DNA of 56,120 nucleotides, taken from positions 1 to 56,120 of the IMG/VR virus record IMGVR_UViG_3300046331_000690, one strand, 5' to 3'. Both the position numbers and the translations under genes were made by a program. Position 1 is the stretch's first letter. Every line of letters starts with the position of its first letter. Below are positions 6,041 to 14,708 of this stretch, one piece after another. Below the pieces are notes generated by a model, which worked only from the letters and a program-made list of their open reading frames with translations, ran no database searches and was not told where the DNA came from. The DNA is from a virus.

Positions 6041-6922
6041 ATGAATAGGAAAAATGAATTATTACAGCAATTTAAAAATGAATTGAGTTTGAGAAATTAT
6101 GCTATGAATAGTATAGATACTTACAGTGGGTATCTATCACAGTTTTTTGAAGCAATGAAAGGCAAACCAAAGCCATTGCAAATTGAGGAGATTAAACAAT
6201 TTTTGTTATCCATCACCAACATGAATACCAGGGCAATGTTTGTAAATAGCATCCGTAATTTTTATAGCTACATTTTAAAAACGCCTTTGAGTTTAGATGA
6301 TATTCCTTATCCACGTAAGACAAGTTATTTGCCACAAATACTAAGCATACAAGAGGTAGATCGAATGATGAAATGTGTTGTAAATATTAAGCATAAAGCC
6401 ATTTTGCAAACCATGTATAGTTGCGCTTTGCGTATAAGTGAAGTGCCAGAAATTGAATGCAATACTAATATATGTCACTTGGATAGCAGCAGAAAAACAT
6501 TGCTGGTGAAAGGTGCCAAGGGTTTTAAAGATCGGTATGTACCAATACCTATTCCTACCATTATATTGCTTCGCAATTACAGAATAGCAGATAATAAAGG
6601 AAAGTGGTTATTTATGGGGCAAAATCAACAAAAATATTCTGTGAGAAGTATTCAGCAGATTTTTCACCGTGCAAAAGAAGCTGCACATATTGCCAAAAAA
6701 GTAACGCCACATTCATTAAGGCATAGCCGCCTTACTCACCTATGCGAAGCTGGGATGGATATATACAAGCTAAAGGAATTTGCCGGGCACAACAATATTA
6801 AAACAACTGAAATTTATTTGCACCTCAGTAAATCATCACTGGTAAATAATACCGAGCTGGCAGACCTGATCATTGCACAGTCATTGCATAACAGTGAATT
6901 ATTAATAGAATTAGGAAATTAA
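6041..6922 (+). CDS. Tyrosine recombinase next to the cassette array
   Basis: This 293-residue recombinase has an N-terminal SAM-like core-binding domain (about 1-85) and a catalytic domain with R131 (CALRISE), K160 (KGAKGFKDR), H224-x2-R227 (HSLRH), H250 (FAGH) and Y259 (EIYLH). It is therefore expected to be active. R131 and H224 are 93 residues apart, as in XerC/XerD (about 96). The integron IntI1 distance is about 131 because of the attC-binding insertion, so this is not a standard IntI. The phage has a separate integrase at 40983-42200 beside attP. The gene points the same way as the cassettes and lies after the array, unlike classic integrons. I infer that it moves the cassettes; other roles such as dimer resolution are possible. 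Confidence 0.88.
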   Translation: MNRKNELLQQFKNELSLRNYAMNSIDTYSGYLSQFFEAMKGKPKPLQIEEIKQFLLSITNMNTRAMFVNSIRNFYSYILKTPLSLDDIPYPRKTSYLPQILSIQEVDRMMKCVVNIKHKAILQTMYSCALRISEVPEIECNTNICHLDSSRKTLLVKGAKGFKDRYVPIPIPTIILLRNYRIADNKGKWLFMGQNQQKYSVRSIQQIFHRAKEAAHIAKKVTPHSLRHSRLTHLCEAGMDIYKLKEFAGHNNIKTTEIYLHLSKSSLVNNTELADLIIAQSLHNSELLIELGN

Positions 6923-6923
6923 A

Positions 6924-7364
6924 ATGAGAACACCCTTCACTTTAGCTGATCTTAAAAAAACGCCTTGTGCGGCAATTAATCAGCACCTCTTTGTTGCGCC
7001 GGTTAAGAAAAAAGAAAAGAGCCTTGGCAAGCAAAAAACATGGATTCAGTTTAGATTACTCCAGTTTGCAGAAAGCAACAAACTGGAGCTTAAAGAAGAA
7101 CATAGATTTCACGATGAGCGCAAGTGGCGTTTCGATTGGGCAATACCTGAGCTGCATATAGCATTTGAATACGAAGGTATCTTTTCAGCTAAAAGCCGCC
7201 ATACTACAGCCAAAGGTTTTACAGGTGATGCAGAAAAATATAACGCTGCTCAATCTGCAGGATGGATAGTTTACAGATACACTGCAATAAACTACTTAGA
7301 TTTGGTAACTGATCTAAATAATTTGCCCGGTATTATTCAAAAAGAAAAAGATTTATTCAAATAG
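6924..7364 (+). CDS. PD-(D/E)XK-type endonuclease-like protein
   Basis: This 146-residue protein has a likely nuclease core from about residue 58: EEHRFHDERKWRFDWAIPE, then IAFEYEG (E-x-E), a Lys in DAEKYNAA and a closing GWIVYRY. This order of E, D, E-x-E, K is that of small VRR/PD-(D/E)XK nucleases used by phages in recombination or junction processing. It begins one base after the recombinase stop, so the two are probably co-transcribed. The substrate is not known. Confidence 0.65.
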   Translation: MRTPFTLADLKKTPCAAINQHLFVAPVKKKEKSLGKQKTWIQFRLLQFAESNKLELKEEHRFHDERKWRFDWAIPELHIAFEYEGIFSAKSRHTTAKGFTGDAEKYNAAQSAGWIVYRYTAINYLDLVTDLNNLPGIIQKEKDLFK

Positions 7365-7378
7365 AGTAACTTTGACTT

Positions 7379-7933
7379 ATGGCCAAAAAACAATTGACCG
7401 ATTTAAAACAGGATCCGAGCAACTTTAATCAGCATTCTCAATTTGGTATGGGCCTACTGGAAAAGTCAATAAGGAAGTTTGGTTTTGTAGAAGCTGGCCT
7501 TATTAGTGAAGATGATGTTATCTGCTCAGGAAATGCCAGGCAGGAGACCGCAGTTAGTATTGGAATGGAAGATGTGCAGATAATTGATATAGATGGTAGT
7601 AAACCCGTTTATCTACGAAAAAAAGGACTAAAAAGCGGCTCACAGGAATTTAAAGAACTTGGATTGGCTTTAAATGCTGTAGGTAAAGCTAATGTGGTAT
7701 TGGATGCTGAATTGATTGAAGCCGAATTGGGGGATGCTGTTTGTGAGGAGTGGGGAATTGAAAAAGAATTAAACTATAGTAGTAAAAATAAAGAAATTGA
7801 TTTAGATGAAAATGAACGTTTTACTATTGAATTAAATTTTACTGCTGATAATTTTTTCAGCATTAAAGAGGCAATTGCTGCCAAAGGGATAACTGCTGAA
7901 TCTATTCTACTTAAAGCTTTGAATATTGACTAA
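7379..7933 (+). CDS. ParB/sulfiredoxin-like protein beside the terminase
   Basis: The protein has 184 residues. The N-terminal half (ITDLK-like start, then SIRKFGFVEAGLISEDDVICSGNARQ in part) has the ParB-like pattern of a 'location' loop followed by a GN.R motif. Phages often have such a ParB-N domain protein, sometimes linked to DNA methylation or nuclease activity, just before terminase genes. The C-terminal acidic part (EIDLDENERFTIELNF) is a separate small domain. It overlaps the methyltransferase by 8 bp. DNA binding is likely; a nuclease role is uncertain. Confidence 0.65.
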   Translation: MAKKQLTDLKQDPSNFNQHSQFGMGLLEKSIRKFGFVEAGLISEDDVICSGNARQETAVSIGMEDVQIIDIDGSKPVYLRKKGLKSGSQEFKELGLALNAVGKANVVLDAELIEAELGDAVCEEWGIEKELNYSSKNKEIDLDENERFTIELNFTADNFFSIKEAIAAKGITAESILLKALNID

Positions 7934-8984
7934 ACATAAATTTCCATATAACTGGAACTTAGCAGACGGCTATCCTGCTAAAGGAATTGAACCGAATAAT
8001 TTAAATGTATTCGGAACTTTTATTTGCGGTGGTGGCTCAACTATGGGTTATAAATTAGCAGGCTTCAATCATTTAGGCGGAGTTGAAATAGATAAAAAAG
8101 TTGCAGCAGTTTATAAACTTAATCATAATCCAAAGCACCTTTTTATTGAAGATTTAAGAGCATTTAACCAAAGAAATGATTTGCCAGATCAATTATTTGA
8201 ATTGGATATTTTAGATGGTTCTCCACCATGCAGCACTTTTTCTATGGCTGGAAATAGAGAAAAAGACTGGGGTAAAGAAAAAATGTTTAGAGAGGGGCAG
8301 GCTATGCAAACATTGGATGACCTTGTTTTTGTGTACACTGACACTATTTTAAAACTAAGGCCAAAGGTTGCAATACTTGAAAATGTTAAAGGATTGATTC
8401 AGGCAAATGCCAGAGCCTATCTGCATCAAATAAAAAACCACCTTCAACTGGCCGGATATTCAGTTCAGGTTTTTTGTCTAAATGCAGCATCTATGGGAGT
8501 ACCACAAAAAAGAGAAAGAGTATTTTTAATTGCAAGGCAAACCACCTTCAACTGGCCGGATATTCAGTTCAGGTTTTTTGAAAAACCAATATTATTTGGA
8601 GAATTATCAAAATTAAACCCAAATGGAAAATTCAAAGAAATTATTGACTCTTGCAAAGATTTATGGAAAAATGCAAAACAAGGCTGCGGTCTTAATACAG
8701 TGCATCCAAATGGAAGCTCGTTTTTTTCTAAACGAAAGGTATCAGATAAAGAAGTTTGTGGAACTTTAACAGCACATGCAGATGAGGATTTTATGCACTC
8801 AACTGAGTTTAGGTGCTTAAATGAAGATGAGTTTAAGTTTATCGGAAGTTATCCAAAAGATTATAATTTTATTAATATTAATCCTGCTTATCTAATAGGC
8901 ATGTCAGTTCCTCCCGTAATGACAGCACAAATAGCACATCAGATTTATTTGCAATGGTTTAAAACGGAGGTAGAAAATGCGTAA
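7926..8984 (+). CDS. DNA cytosine-5 methyltransferase
   Basis: This 352-residue enzyme has motif I (TFICGGGSTMGYKLAGF), motif IV with nucleophile C102 (LDGSPPCSTFSMAG), motif VI E152 (AILENVKG) and motif VIII (GVPQKRERVF, about 191-200). It starts at TTG 7926, overlapping the ParB-like gene by 8 bp, and its end overlaps the small terminase (ATGCGTAA). Its place in the packaging operon suggests methylation of phage DNA before packaging. It contains an exact 42-bp duplication read in two frames, coding residues about 170-184 and 205-219. Confidence 0.9.
   Translation: MTKHKFPYNWNLADGYPAKGIEPNNLNVFGTFICGGGSTMGYKLAGFNHLGGVEIDKKVAAVYKLNHNPKHLFIEDLRAFNQRNDLPDQLFELDILDGSPPCSTFSMAGNREKDWGKEKMFREGQAMQTLDDLVFVYTDTILKLRPKVAILENVKGLIQANARAYLHQIKNHLQLAGYSVQVFCLNAASMGVPQKRERVFLIARQTTFNWPDIQFRFFEKPILFGELSKLNPNGKFKEIIDSCKDLWKNAKQGCGLNTVHPNGSSFFSKRKVSDKEVCGTLTAHADEDFMHSTEFRCLNEDEFKFIGSYPKDYNFININPAYLIGMSVPPVMTAQIAHQIYLQWFKTEVENA
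8435..8580 (+). repeat. Exact 42-bp direct repeat inside the methyltransferase gene
   Basis: Bases 8435-8476 and 8539-8580 are identical over 42 bp and 104 bp apart (start to start). Because 104 is not a multiple of 3, the copies are translated in different frames: around LQLAGYSVQVF in the first and around FNWPDIQFRFF in the second. Confidence 0.95.
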
Positions 8985-9468
8985 ACCAGACAAACAAACC
9001 ATTATAGATTTTATCATTAGTTGCCTTGAAAAAGGAGAGCAACGTGGTAACATATTGGTAAAAACTGGTAAAAAGTGGGGAACTAGTAAATCTGCCTTTG
9101 ATAGATGGCTAAAAATAGCAAAGCAGCAGTTAACTGATAAGCAGCAGGCCATTAAAAAGGAACTGGAAGCTATTGATAAAGCAGCAGCTATTGAAGCTCG
9201 TAAAAAGGCTATAATGACCGCAGATGAAAGGAAAGAATATTTGACTAAAATCATAAATGGAGAAGTAAAATTTAAAAAGCCATTTTTTGTAAAAGGTAAA
9301 ATAATGGAATACCCTGCTGAACCGGATGTAGCTGATAGGATGAAAGCAATATCTGAATTGAACAAAATGGAGGGTGACTATGCAGAAACAGCTATTAGGT
9401 TAAAAGGAGATGCTCTTTCTCCTTTAGAAATCTTCATAAATGGCAAACCAGCAGGTGCCGGTAGTTAA
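8977..9468 (+). CDS. terS: Terminase small subunit
   Basis: This 163-residue protein has an N-terminal helix-turn-helix (ILVKTGKKWGTSKSAFDRWL, about 24-44), a Lys/Ala-rich coiled segment (47-75) and an acidic C-terminal region (DVADRMKAISELNKMEGDY). This is the usual order for phage small terminases, which bind the packaging site and form an oligomer. It overlaps the methyltransferase by 8 bp and the large terminase by 29 bp, a typical TerS-TerL pair. The packaging site is not identified. Confidence 0.8.
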   Translation: MRKPDKQTIIDFIISCLEKGEQRGNILVKTGKKWGTSKSAFDRWLKIAKQQLTDKQQAIKKELEAIDKAAAIEARKKAIMTADERKEYLTKIINGEVKFKKPFFVKGKIMEYPAEPDVADRMKAISELNKMEGDYAETAIRLKGDALSPLEIFINGKPAGAGS

Positions 9469-10792
9469 TATAAATATTGACTATGACAGTGTATTTCTAC
9501 CTGTTTACAAGCCGCTCAGAAATACTGATGCCCGGTTAAAATTTGTATATGGTGGCCGGGATAGCGGTAAGAGCCGGGATAGAGCCCAACAAAAAATAAT
9601 TGATTGCCTTTCTAAAAAGTATTTCCGATGCATCCTGATTAAAAAAACTGCAAATTCAATCAAGGATAGCCAGTGGCAGTTGATAAAAGATATTTGTGAG
9701 GAATGGAATATTGATCACCTGTTCCAGTTTAATACCAGCCCATTAGAGATTAAGTGTAAAGTAAATGGAAACAAATTCATTTGCCGGGGTATGGATGATC
9801 CTGCAAAGATTAAATCTATCAATGAGCCTTCAGATGCCTGGATAGAGGAAGGCAATCAACTTACTTTAGAAGACTGGATTTATATTATAACCACTCTCCG
9901 GAGCAATAGAGGACCAGTGAGTATTGATATGACCTTCAATACTGAAACTAAGGGAGATTATGAAGACTTCTGGCTGTATAAGGAGTATTTTAGCCATACT
10001 ACAGAAAAGAGTTTTACCCATACCAAAACGATCAGCTTTGGCAATGAAAAGGTAGATCTTAAATACATTGCCGTACATAGTACCTACCATGATAATCCAC
10101 ATGTTAGCATTGAAAGAAAGGCCTATCATGAAGGTTTGCAAACCTTAAATTTTTACTGGTACCGGGTATTTACTCAAGGCCTTTGGGGAAATGAAGAAAA
10201 CAATAGTCCATGGTTATTTGCATTTGACCGGGCAAAACATGTAAGTGCTGTAGAGCTATTTGCCAAGCGATCAGAGATACTGTATATAAGTTTTGACTTT
10301 AACCGGAATCCGCATGCGTGCACCATCATTCAATGGTATGATGAAACAGTATTTATTATTGAAGTGCTTAAAATACCGAATGTAGGTACTGAGGGTATCT
10401 GTGATATTGCAAAAGAGAAATATCCTGGCTTTTTATATGTTGTGACTGGTGACTATTCCGGTGATACTGTTTCTTCCCTGTTTAAAGAGCAGGTTACCAA
10501 TTATACCATCATTAAAAAATCGCTCTCTCTTAATGATGGACAGGTAAAGATTTCACCAAACCCAAGACTGGAGAAAAACCAAACGCTTGTAAATACCATT
10601 TTTAGTAAGTATAAAATATTGATGTGCCCGGTAAAGGCAAAGCCAGCCATTTATGATGCAGAAAAAGTAAATACGAGGGCAGATGGAACAATTGTAAAAG
10701 ATGATAGAAATGATCCTACACAACAGGCCGATGTACTGGATACTCTTCGTTATTGGTTCAACCAGTTTATGGGATGGTTTATAAAAAAATAA
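9440..10792 (+). CDS. terL: Terminase large subunit
   Basis: This 450-residue packaging motor has a Walker A (GGRDSGKS, 38-45), a Walker B with the catalytic acidic pair (AWIEEGNQ, E136-E137) and a coupling motif around MTFNTET. The C-terminal RNase H-like nuclease domain shows acidic residues at SFDFNRNP (D286), TGDYSGD (D338) and DVLDTLRYW near the end. It cuts the concatemer and pumps DNA through the portal. Order and length fit the PBSX/Terminase_6 type. A short hairpin follows, then the first late promoter. Confidence 0.93.
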   Translation: MANQQVPVVNINIDYDSVFLPVYKPLRNTDARLKFVYGGRDSGKSRDRAQQKIIDCLSKKYFRCILIKKTANSIKDSQWQLIKDICEEWNIDHLFQFNTSPLEIKCKVNGNKFICRGMDDPAKIKSINEPSDAWIEEGNQLTLEDWIYIITTLRSNRGPVSIDMTFNTETKGDYEDFWLYKEYFSHTTEKSFTHTKTISFGNEKVDLKYIAVHSTYHDNPHVSIERKAYHEGLQTLNFYWYRVFTQGLWGNEENNSPWLFAFDRAKHVSAVELFAKRSEILYISFDFNRNPHACTIIQWYDETVFIIEVLKIPNVGTEGICDIAKEKYPGFLYVVTGDYSGDTVSSLFKEQVTNYTIIKKSLSLNDGQVKISPNPRLEKNQTLVNTIFSKYKILMCPVKAKPAIYDAEKVNTRADGTIVKDDRNDPTQQADVLDTLRYWFNQFMGWFIKK

Positions 10793-10820
10793 GGAGGCTG
10801 TAGAAACAACCTCCTTTGTA
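10791..10820 (+). terminator. Hairpin after terL
   Basis: AAGGAGG (10791-10797) pairs with CCTCCTT (10810-10816) across a 12-base loop. The following T-run is short, so termination may be weak. It separates the packaging operon from the late promoter at 10864-10905. Confidence 0.45.
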
Positions 10821-10863
10821 AAATCAAATATCCTATGAAAAACAGGCCTCAAAAGTATAAAAA

Positions 10864-10905
10864 ATAATCTTATTGATTAAAAATTTATCAATAAGATTAT
10901 ATTTG
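10864..10905 (+). promoter_or_regulatory. Late promoter 1 with palindromic operator
   Basis: A perfect 14-bp inverted repeat (10864-10877 / 10887-10900) contains TGATTAAAAATTTATCA (10874-10890). Seven bases later is TATATTTG (10898-10905), a Bacteroidetes -7 box. The same motif, 7-bp gap and -7 box recur at 28765-28796. It is expected to drive the genes from 10922 on. Confidence 0.65.
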
Positions 10906-10921
10906 TTGCAAATTATTATAC

Positions 10922-11557
10922 ATGAGCTGCGAAAATGGATGTTATGAAGCTGTTATTTCCGGTTGTAATGACATTGTAATTCGTGCCGGCTTTACTCCCA
11001 ACTATCCTATGTATTGGATAGTAAAAAAATCCAACAGCAATAATATTTACCAGAAATTAACCCAAACAACTGTTGATGGAGATTTAATCATTAACATGGA
11101 TGATTTGCCACTTGGGTATTTAACTGCCAATAGCTTTTTAAACATTCAGGTAAGAAATGGGAATAATTATCTGCAGCCTGTTTTGTTTCAGTTTGGTATT
11201 GATACTTACCAATGTGTTGTAGCTAAGTTAATAAATGTGATTAGTCCTAATGACAATAGCAGCTTTAATATAATTCAATATTCAAATTCTATGGCAATAA
11301 ATGAAAGTCTTTTCTTTTCAGTAAATGCAGATTTTACCATTGATTTAAAAGCCGGCGAAACACTGGAGTATATTTCTCTTAATAATAGTAGCACAATGAA
11401 TATTGTTGTTAGTACTACTCCAGACGGTAATGAATTGGCAGAGCAGGAAGTATTAAACCTTCAGCCGCTAGTATTGATGCATGTTGCTGCTTCTGATGAA
11501 ACAATATATGTAAAAGGCATATTGCCAAATACACTTGTAAAATTTAAAAAATCGTAA
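10922..11557 (+). CDS. Virion-region protein of unknown function
   Basis: The protein has 211 residues, starting MSCENGCYEAVISG, mostly beta-prone, with NGNNYLQPVLFQFG and a C-terminal half ending VKGILPNTLVKFKKS. It lacks a signal peptide, unlike the next gene, and no enzyme motif is seen. First in a late operon and followed with a one-base overlap by a tail fibre gene, it may be a small structural or fibre-adaptor protein. The family is not recognised. Confidence 0.6.
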   Translation: MSCENGCYEAVISGCNDIVIRAGFTPNYPMYWIVKKSNSNNIYQKLTQTTVDGDLIINMDDLPLGYLTANSFLNIQVRNGNNYLQPVLFQFGIDTYQCVVAKLINVISPNDNSSFNIIQYSNSMAINESLFFSVNADFTIDLKAGETLEYISLNNSSTMNIVVSTTPDGNELAEQEVLNLQPLVLMHVAASDETIYVKGILPNTLVKFKKS

Positions 11558-13545
11558 TGAAAAAGATATTGCCAATCATAGTTTTTTTAATTACCAATCA
11601 ATGTTTTGGACAAGCTTATGTTGCAAATGCATACGAGGCTAAGAGCTACTTTAAATTGAACGGCTATAAAGTAGTTGGTATAAGTAATGACAGTCTCGAA
11701 GCAAACAAACGTTTTAACTACCTATGGACAGAATCAGCCGGTAAAAAGTTTGTAATTAGCTATGTGGCAACCCATGGTGGCAGCGGTGGCGGTCCGGCAT
11801 TTGATAGTACTTATGTTTATGCAGCAATACTGAATTGCTTAAAATACAGCGATACTTCTACCATGCTGGGAGTATACAGAACAGCCTTGAACGGAAAGCT
11901 TTCAATTGCTGCAGCAGCTGCAACGTATCAGCCTATTGGGAGCTATTTAACAGGCTCGGCGCTTACTCCATACTTGACTACAGCAATTGCAGCCAGTACT
12001 TATCAACCCATTGGTTCATATCTCACCAGCATCAACAGTAGCCAGGTTATAACGGCTCTGGGCTATACTCCTTATGATGCAAGCAATCCTACAGGTTATC
12101 TCACAACTTCCTCGATTTCTGGTAAACTAAACATATCCGACACAGCCGCAATGCTAAACTTGTACAAAACAGTCTTGGCAACTAATACGGCTAATATTGT
12201 ATTGAAGGCAAACACAAACAACCCTTCCTTCACAGGCTTAGTTAGCGCAGGCGGAGCAACAGCAGACAGCGCAATTACTACTACATCTTTGCACGTTACA
12301 ACCAATATGAGAGTAGATGGAAACGTAGGAGTTGGGCCAGTAGGCGCTTATCCATTGTCTGTAGTGGGTACAGGTGCAACATCAATACTTGGCTATTTTG
12401 AGCAACCGGGTTCTTTGGTTCCAACCTTGCAAACCTATATGAAAAATACAAGCAGCAATGTATCTACTAATGCAGTTGTAGGTGCTTTGGGCTTTGGTAA
12501 TTACTTCAATAGTTCTTATTCTCCAACTACACAAAATATTGCAGATATACAAGGGGTATATTTGGGTAGCGGCACTACACAAAGAGGTGGTATTAATTTG
12601 CGTACTCACAACGGTACAACACTTGCCACCCGATTAAATATTAATGATACAGGTATTGTAAAAATACCTTACTACGGTGCAGGAACAACTCTTGCTACGC
12701 CTGCTTATGGATTGGGTGTAAGAGCAGACGGAACGATTATAGAAATAGCAACAGGCGGTGGTAGTAGTGATAGTTCTACATTTTCAACCAATTTTAGAAG
12801 GGATAGTTTAGCAATAAATTTAAGGGCTGAAATTGCAGCAATTGCAGGGGGTGGCACAGGATGGGGTAAAATAGGAAATACCGTTACAGCAGGCTCACAA
12901 TTTTTAGGAAGCACCAATAATGTTTCTTTAAGAATTAGAGCCAATAACACTGAAAGATTGGTTATTGATAGCGTTGGTACTTCAACATTTACAGGCCCAT
13001 CTTTAACGGGTAGTGCTGCACAAGCAGCGGTAGTTATAAATCAAACATGGAATACATCTGCTAGCGTTTCGGCATTTATTGTAAATGCTACTAATACAGC
13101 CAGCGGAGGTTCGGCGTCTGTAGCAGATTTTAGGATTGGCGGTAATTCGGTGGCTATTATTAATAAAGTTGGTGCTGTTTATTTAGCACAGGCAAATGGA
13201 GCATCATTCGGTTGGAGTGGCCGCAGTCGTATTTGGTGCAATGCAGATGGTATTATTAACCTTTCAAATAACGCACAGGATAATATTACAAGGGTTAATT
13301 GGGGTAGCACCACATCAGCTTACCCTTCTATTGCACGTAATGCTGCAACACTTGAATTTAAGTTAGCAGATAACAGTGCATTTGCAGGTACACAATCTTT
13401 GTATGATAGGTTTGGAGCAGGTTCACCCGAAGGCGGGGTTACTGCACCAGTTGGGGCAGTTTATCACAGGACAGACGGTGGAGCAGGTACATCATTTTAT
13501 GTTAAAGAATCAGGCACAGGAAACACAGGCTGGATAGCAAAATAA
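11557..13545 (+). CDS. Tail fibre protein with signal peptide
   Basis: This 662-residue protein begins with a Sec signal-like segment (MKKILPIIVFLITNQCFGQ). The middle has fibre repeats: two copies of a YQPIGSYLT unit, then ITALGYTPYDASNPTGYLT, typical of phage fibre shafts. The C-terminal third is rich in Gly, Ser, Thr and Asn. It ends with a GSPEGGVTAPVGAVYHRTDG block and VKESGTGNTGWIAK, a tip found on many phage fibres. It probably contacts the host surface or a polysaccharide. A signal peptide on a virion fibre is odd and recurs in five other virion-region genes. The SGNH esterase follows after 5 bp. Confidence 0.8.
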   Translation: MKKILPIIVFLITNQCFGQAYVANAYEAKSYFKLNGYKVVGISNDSLEANKRFNYLWTESAGKKFVISYVATHGGSGGGPAFDSTYVYAAILNCLKYSDTSTMLGVYRTALNGKLSIAAAAATYQPIGSYLTGSALTPYLTTAIAASTYQPIGSYLTSINSSQVITALGYTPYDASNPTGYLTTSSISGKLNISDTAAMLNLYKTVLATNTANIVLKANTNNPSFTGLVSAGGATADSAITTTSLHVTTNMRVDGNVGVGPVGAYPLSVVGTGATSILGYFEQPGSLVPTLQTYMKNTSSNVSTNAVVGALGFGNYFNSSYSPTTQNIADIQGVYLGSGTTQRGGINLRTHNGTTLATRLNINDTGIVKIPYYGAGTTLATPAYGLGVRADGTIIEIATGGGSSDSSTFSTNFRRDSLAINLRAEIAAIAGGGTGWGKIGNTVTAGSQFLGSTNNVSLRIRANNTERLVIDSVGTSTFTGPSLTGSAAQAAVVINQTWNTSASVSAFIVNATNTASGGSASVADFRIGGNSVAIINKVGAVYLAQANGASFGWSGRSRIWCNADGIINLSNNAQDNITRVNWGSTTSAYPSIARNAATLEFKLADNSAFAGTQSLYDRFGAGSPEGGVTAPVGAVYHRTDGGAGTSFYVKESGTGNTGWIAK

Positions 13546-13550
13546 TTTTT

Positions 13551-14393
13551 ATGAAGCAAATAATAACTATACTCATTCTATTTAACACTTGTTTTGCGCA
13601 GGTTACATTCAACTATCAAAAACCTGATACAACAAATGTTGTTGATTTTTTTGTGATAGCCGGACAAAGCAATACTGGCAGACCGCTATCAACTTATATG
13701 ACTGCACCAGAAGCTGCTTTATACGCAGGTGCAAGAAGTAAGACTTTTATATTTAATCCGTGGGTAAATACCGATACATTTCAAATTATGAATGTCGGTA
13801 CAAATTGCTATACAGAAAATGCTAATGTGTTACAATACGGCCCTGAAGCAAGTTTGTTCAAGTTGCTAGAGCAGCAAGGAAACAAAGAAAGATATGTTGT
13901 AAAAATGGGTATTGGCGGCACAAGTATGGAAGGTGTTTGGAGACCAGGCAGATTAACATTTACCAACCTTATGAAGTATACCGATACGGCGATAAGTAGG
14001 ATTGTTGCTAAAGGTAAAACACCTCGTTTTGTAGCCTTCATATTTCAGCAGGGCGAAGCAGATGCAACCTCATTAACCAATAGCGGTTTGTATTATGCCA
14101 ATATGGTAAGGTTTTGGAATAGTGCAGATAGCGCCATCAATATAATGTACAGGCGAAGGGGATTAGTAATGCTTACACCTTACAAAAAAATCATTGGCAG
14201 GATAAAGCCCAATCCACAGGTTTCATACACTTACGCATCTGTTGTAAGAGAAGCGCAAGAAAGATACTGTAAAAATTTTAATGCTGTTTTAAATGATTGT
14301 GACAGTTATCCAATGTTGGACGATGAACATTTTTCTGCAAAAGGGCAAATAACTTTTGGTACTGATATTTATAATATGATAAAAAACTATTGA
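13551..14393 (+). CDS. SGNH-type carbohydrate acetylesterase, exported
   Basis: This 280-residue protein has a signal peptide (MKQIITILILFNTCFAQ). The SGNH blocks are VIAGQSNTGRP (G38-Q39-S40-N41, Ser nucleophile), GIGGTSMEG, FIFQQGEADA (QGEAD) and LDDEHFSAKG with the catalytic Asp-His pair near the C-terminus. This matches sialate-O-acetylesterase/CE6-type enzymes that remove acetyl groups from glycans. Placed right after a fibre gene, it likely trims capsule or surface polysaccharide during attachment. It could act on the virion or in the periplasm. Confidence 0.8.
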   Translation: MKQIITILILFNTCFAQVTFNYQKPDTTNVVDFFVIAGQSNTGRPLSTYMTAPEAALYAGARSKTFIFNPWVNTDTFQIMNVGTNCYTENANVLQYGPEASLFKLLEQQGNKERYVVKMGIGGTSMEGVWRPGRLTFTNLMKYTDTAISRIVAKGKTPRFVAFIFQQGEADATSLTNSGLYYANMVRFWNSADSAINIMYRRRGLVMLTPYKKIIGRIKPNPQVSYTYASVVREAQERYCKNFNAVLNDCDSYPMLDDEHFSAKGQITFGTDIYNMIKNY

Positions 14394-14408
14394 TGAAAAT
14401 ACTATTCA

Positions 14409-14708
14409 ATGATTGAATTAGCGCTTATACTATCCCTTCAAATAACAGCCATATATGTATGCTTTCAAGAAGGCATGCTGTTGGGCTGGTTGAGGATATT
14501 TTTGGCTAACTGGTTAGATAAGTACCTGGGTAGTAAGATCAGCAGGTATGTACAGAAACCAATATGGGATTGTTTGCCTTGCATGGCCAGTGTGTGGACA
14601 TTATTACTTGCATTGCGTTATATACGTGAGCCAGATATAATTATGGCACTGATATTAATTGTTTGCGGCATCAATGTACTGATAGATAAAATACTTGATT
14701 ATGAATGA
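14409..14708 (+). CDS. Small membrane protein
   Basis: The protein has 99 residues with hydrophobic segments at about 2-20 and 62-92 and a conserved-looking WDCLPCMASVW between them (two Cys in a CxxC-like turn). Similar membrane proteins lie near tail genes in Bacteroidetes phages, but their role is not known. It overlaps the next gene (ATGAATGA). Confidence 0.6.
   Translation: MIELALILSLQITAIYVCFQEGMLLGWLRIFLANWLDKYLGSKISRYVQKPIWDCLPCMASVWTLLLALRYIREPDIIMALILIVCGINVLIDKILDYE

Larger units (their letters stand above)
113..6922 (+). mobile_element. Integron-like gene cassette array with adjacent tyrosine recombinase
   Basis: Seven cassettes lie head to tail on the plus strand: 237-643, 644-2139, 2140-3467, 3468-3989, 3990-4569, 4570-5470 and 5471-about 6002. 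Each carries one to three short genes and, except the last, ends in a palindrome of 130-160 bp. Every palindrome has the order ...AAC, spacer of 3-6, arm of about 19-21, loop of 71-101, arm, NNTG, then T(T/A). The bases just after the G complement the bases before AAC at the other end of the same cassette, as in integron cassettes. A recombinase gene starts 38 bp after the last core. Left and right ends look resident: the first gene has no matching start, and the last core has no stem. What is seen is the palindromes and the pairing; mobility is inferred. Confidence 0.85.

Noticed and set aside
6041-6922. Calling the recombinase IntI
   Set aside because: The spacing between catalytic residues lacks the IntI-specific insertion.
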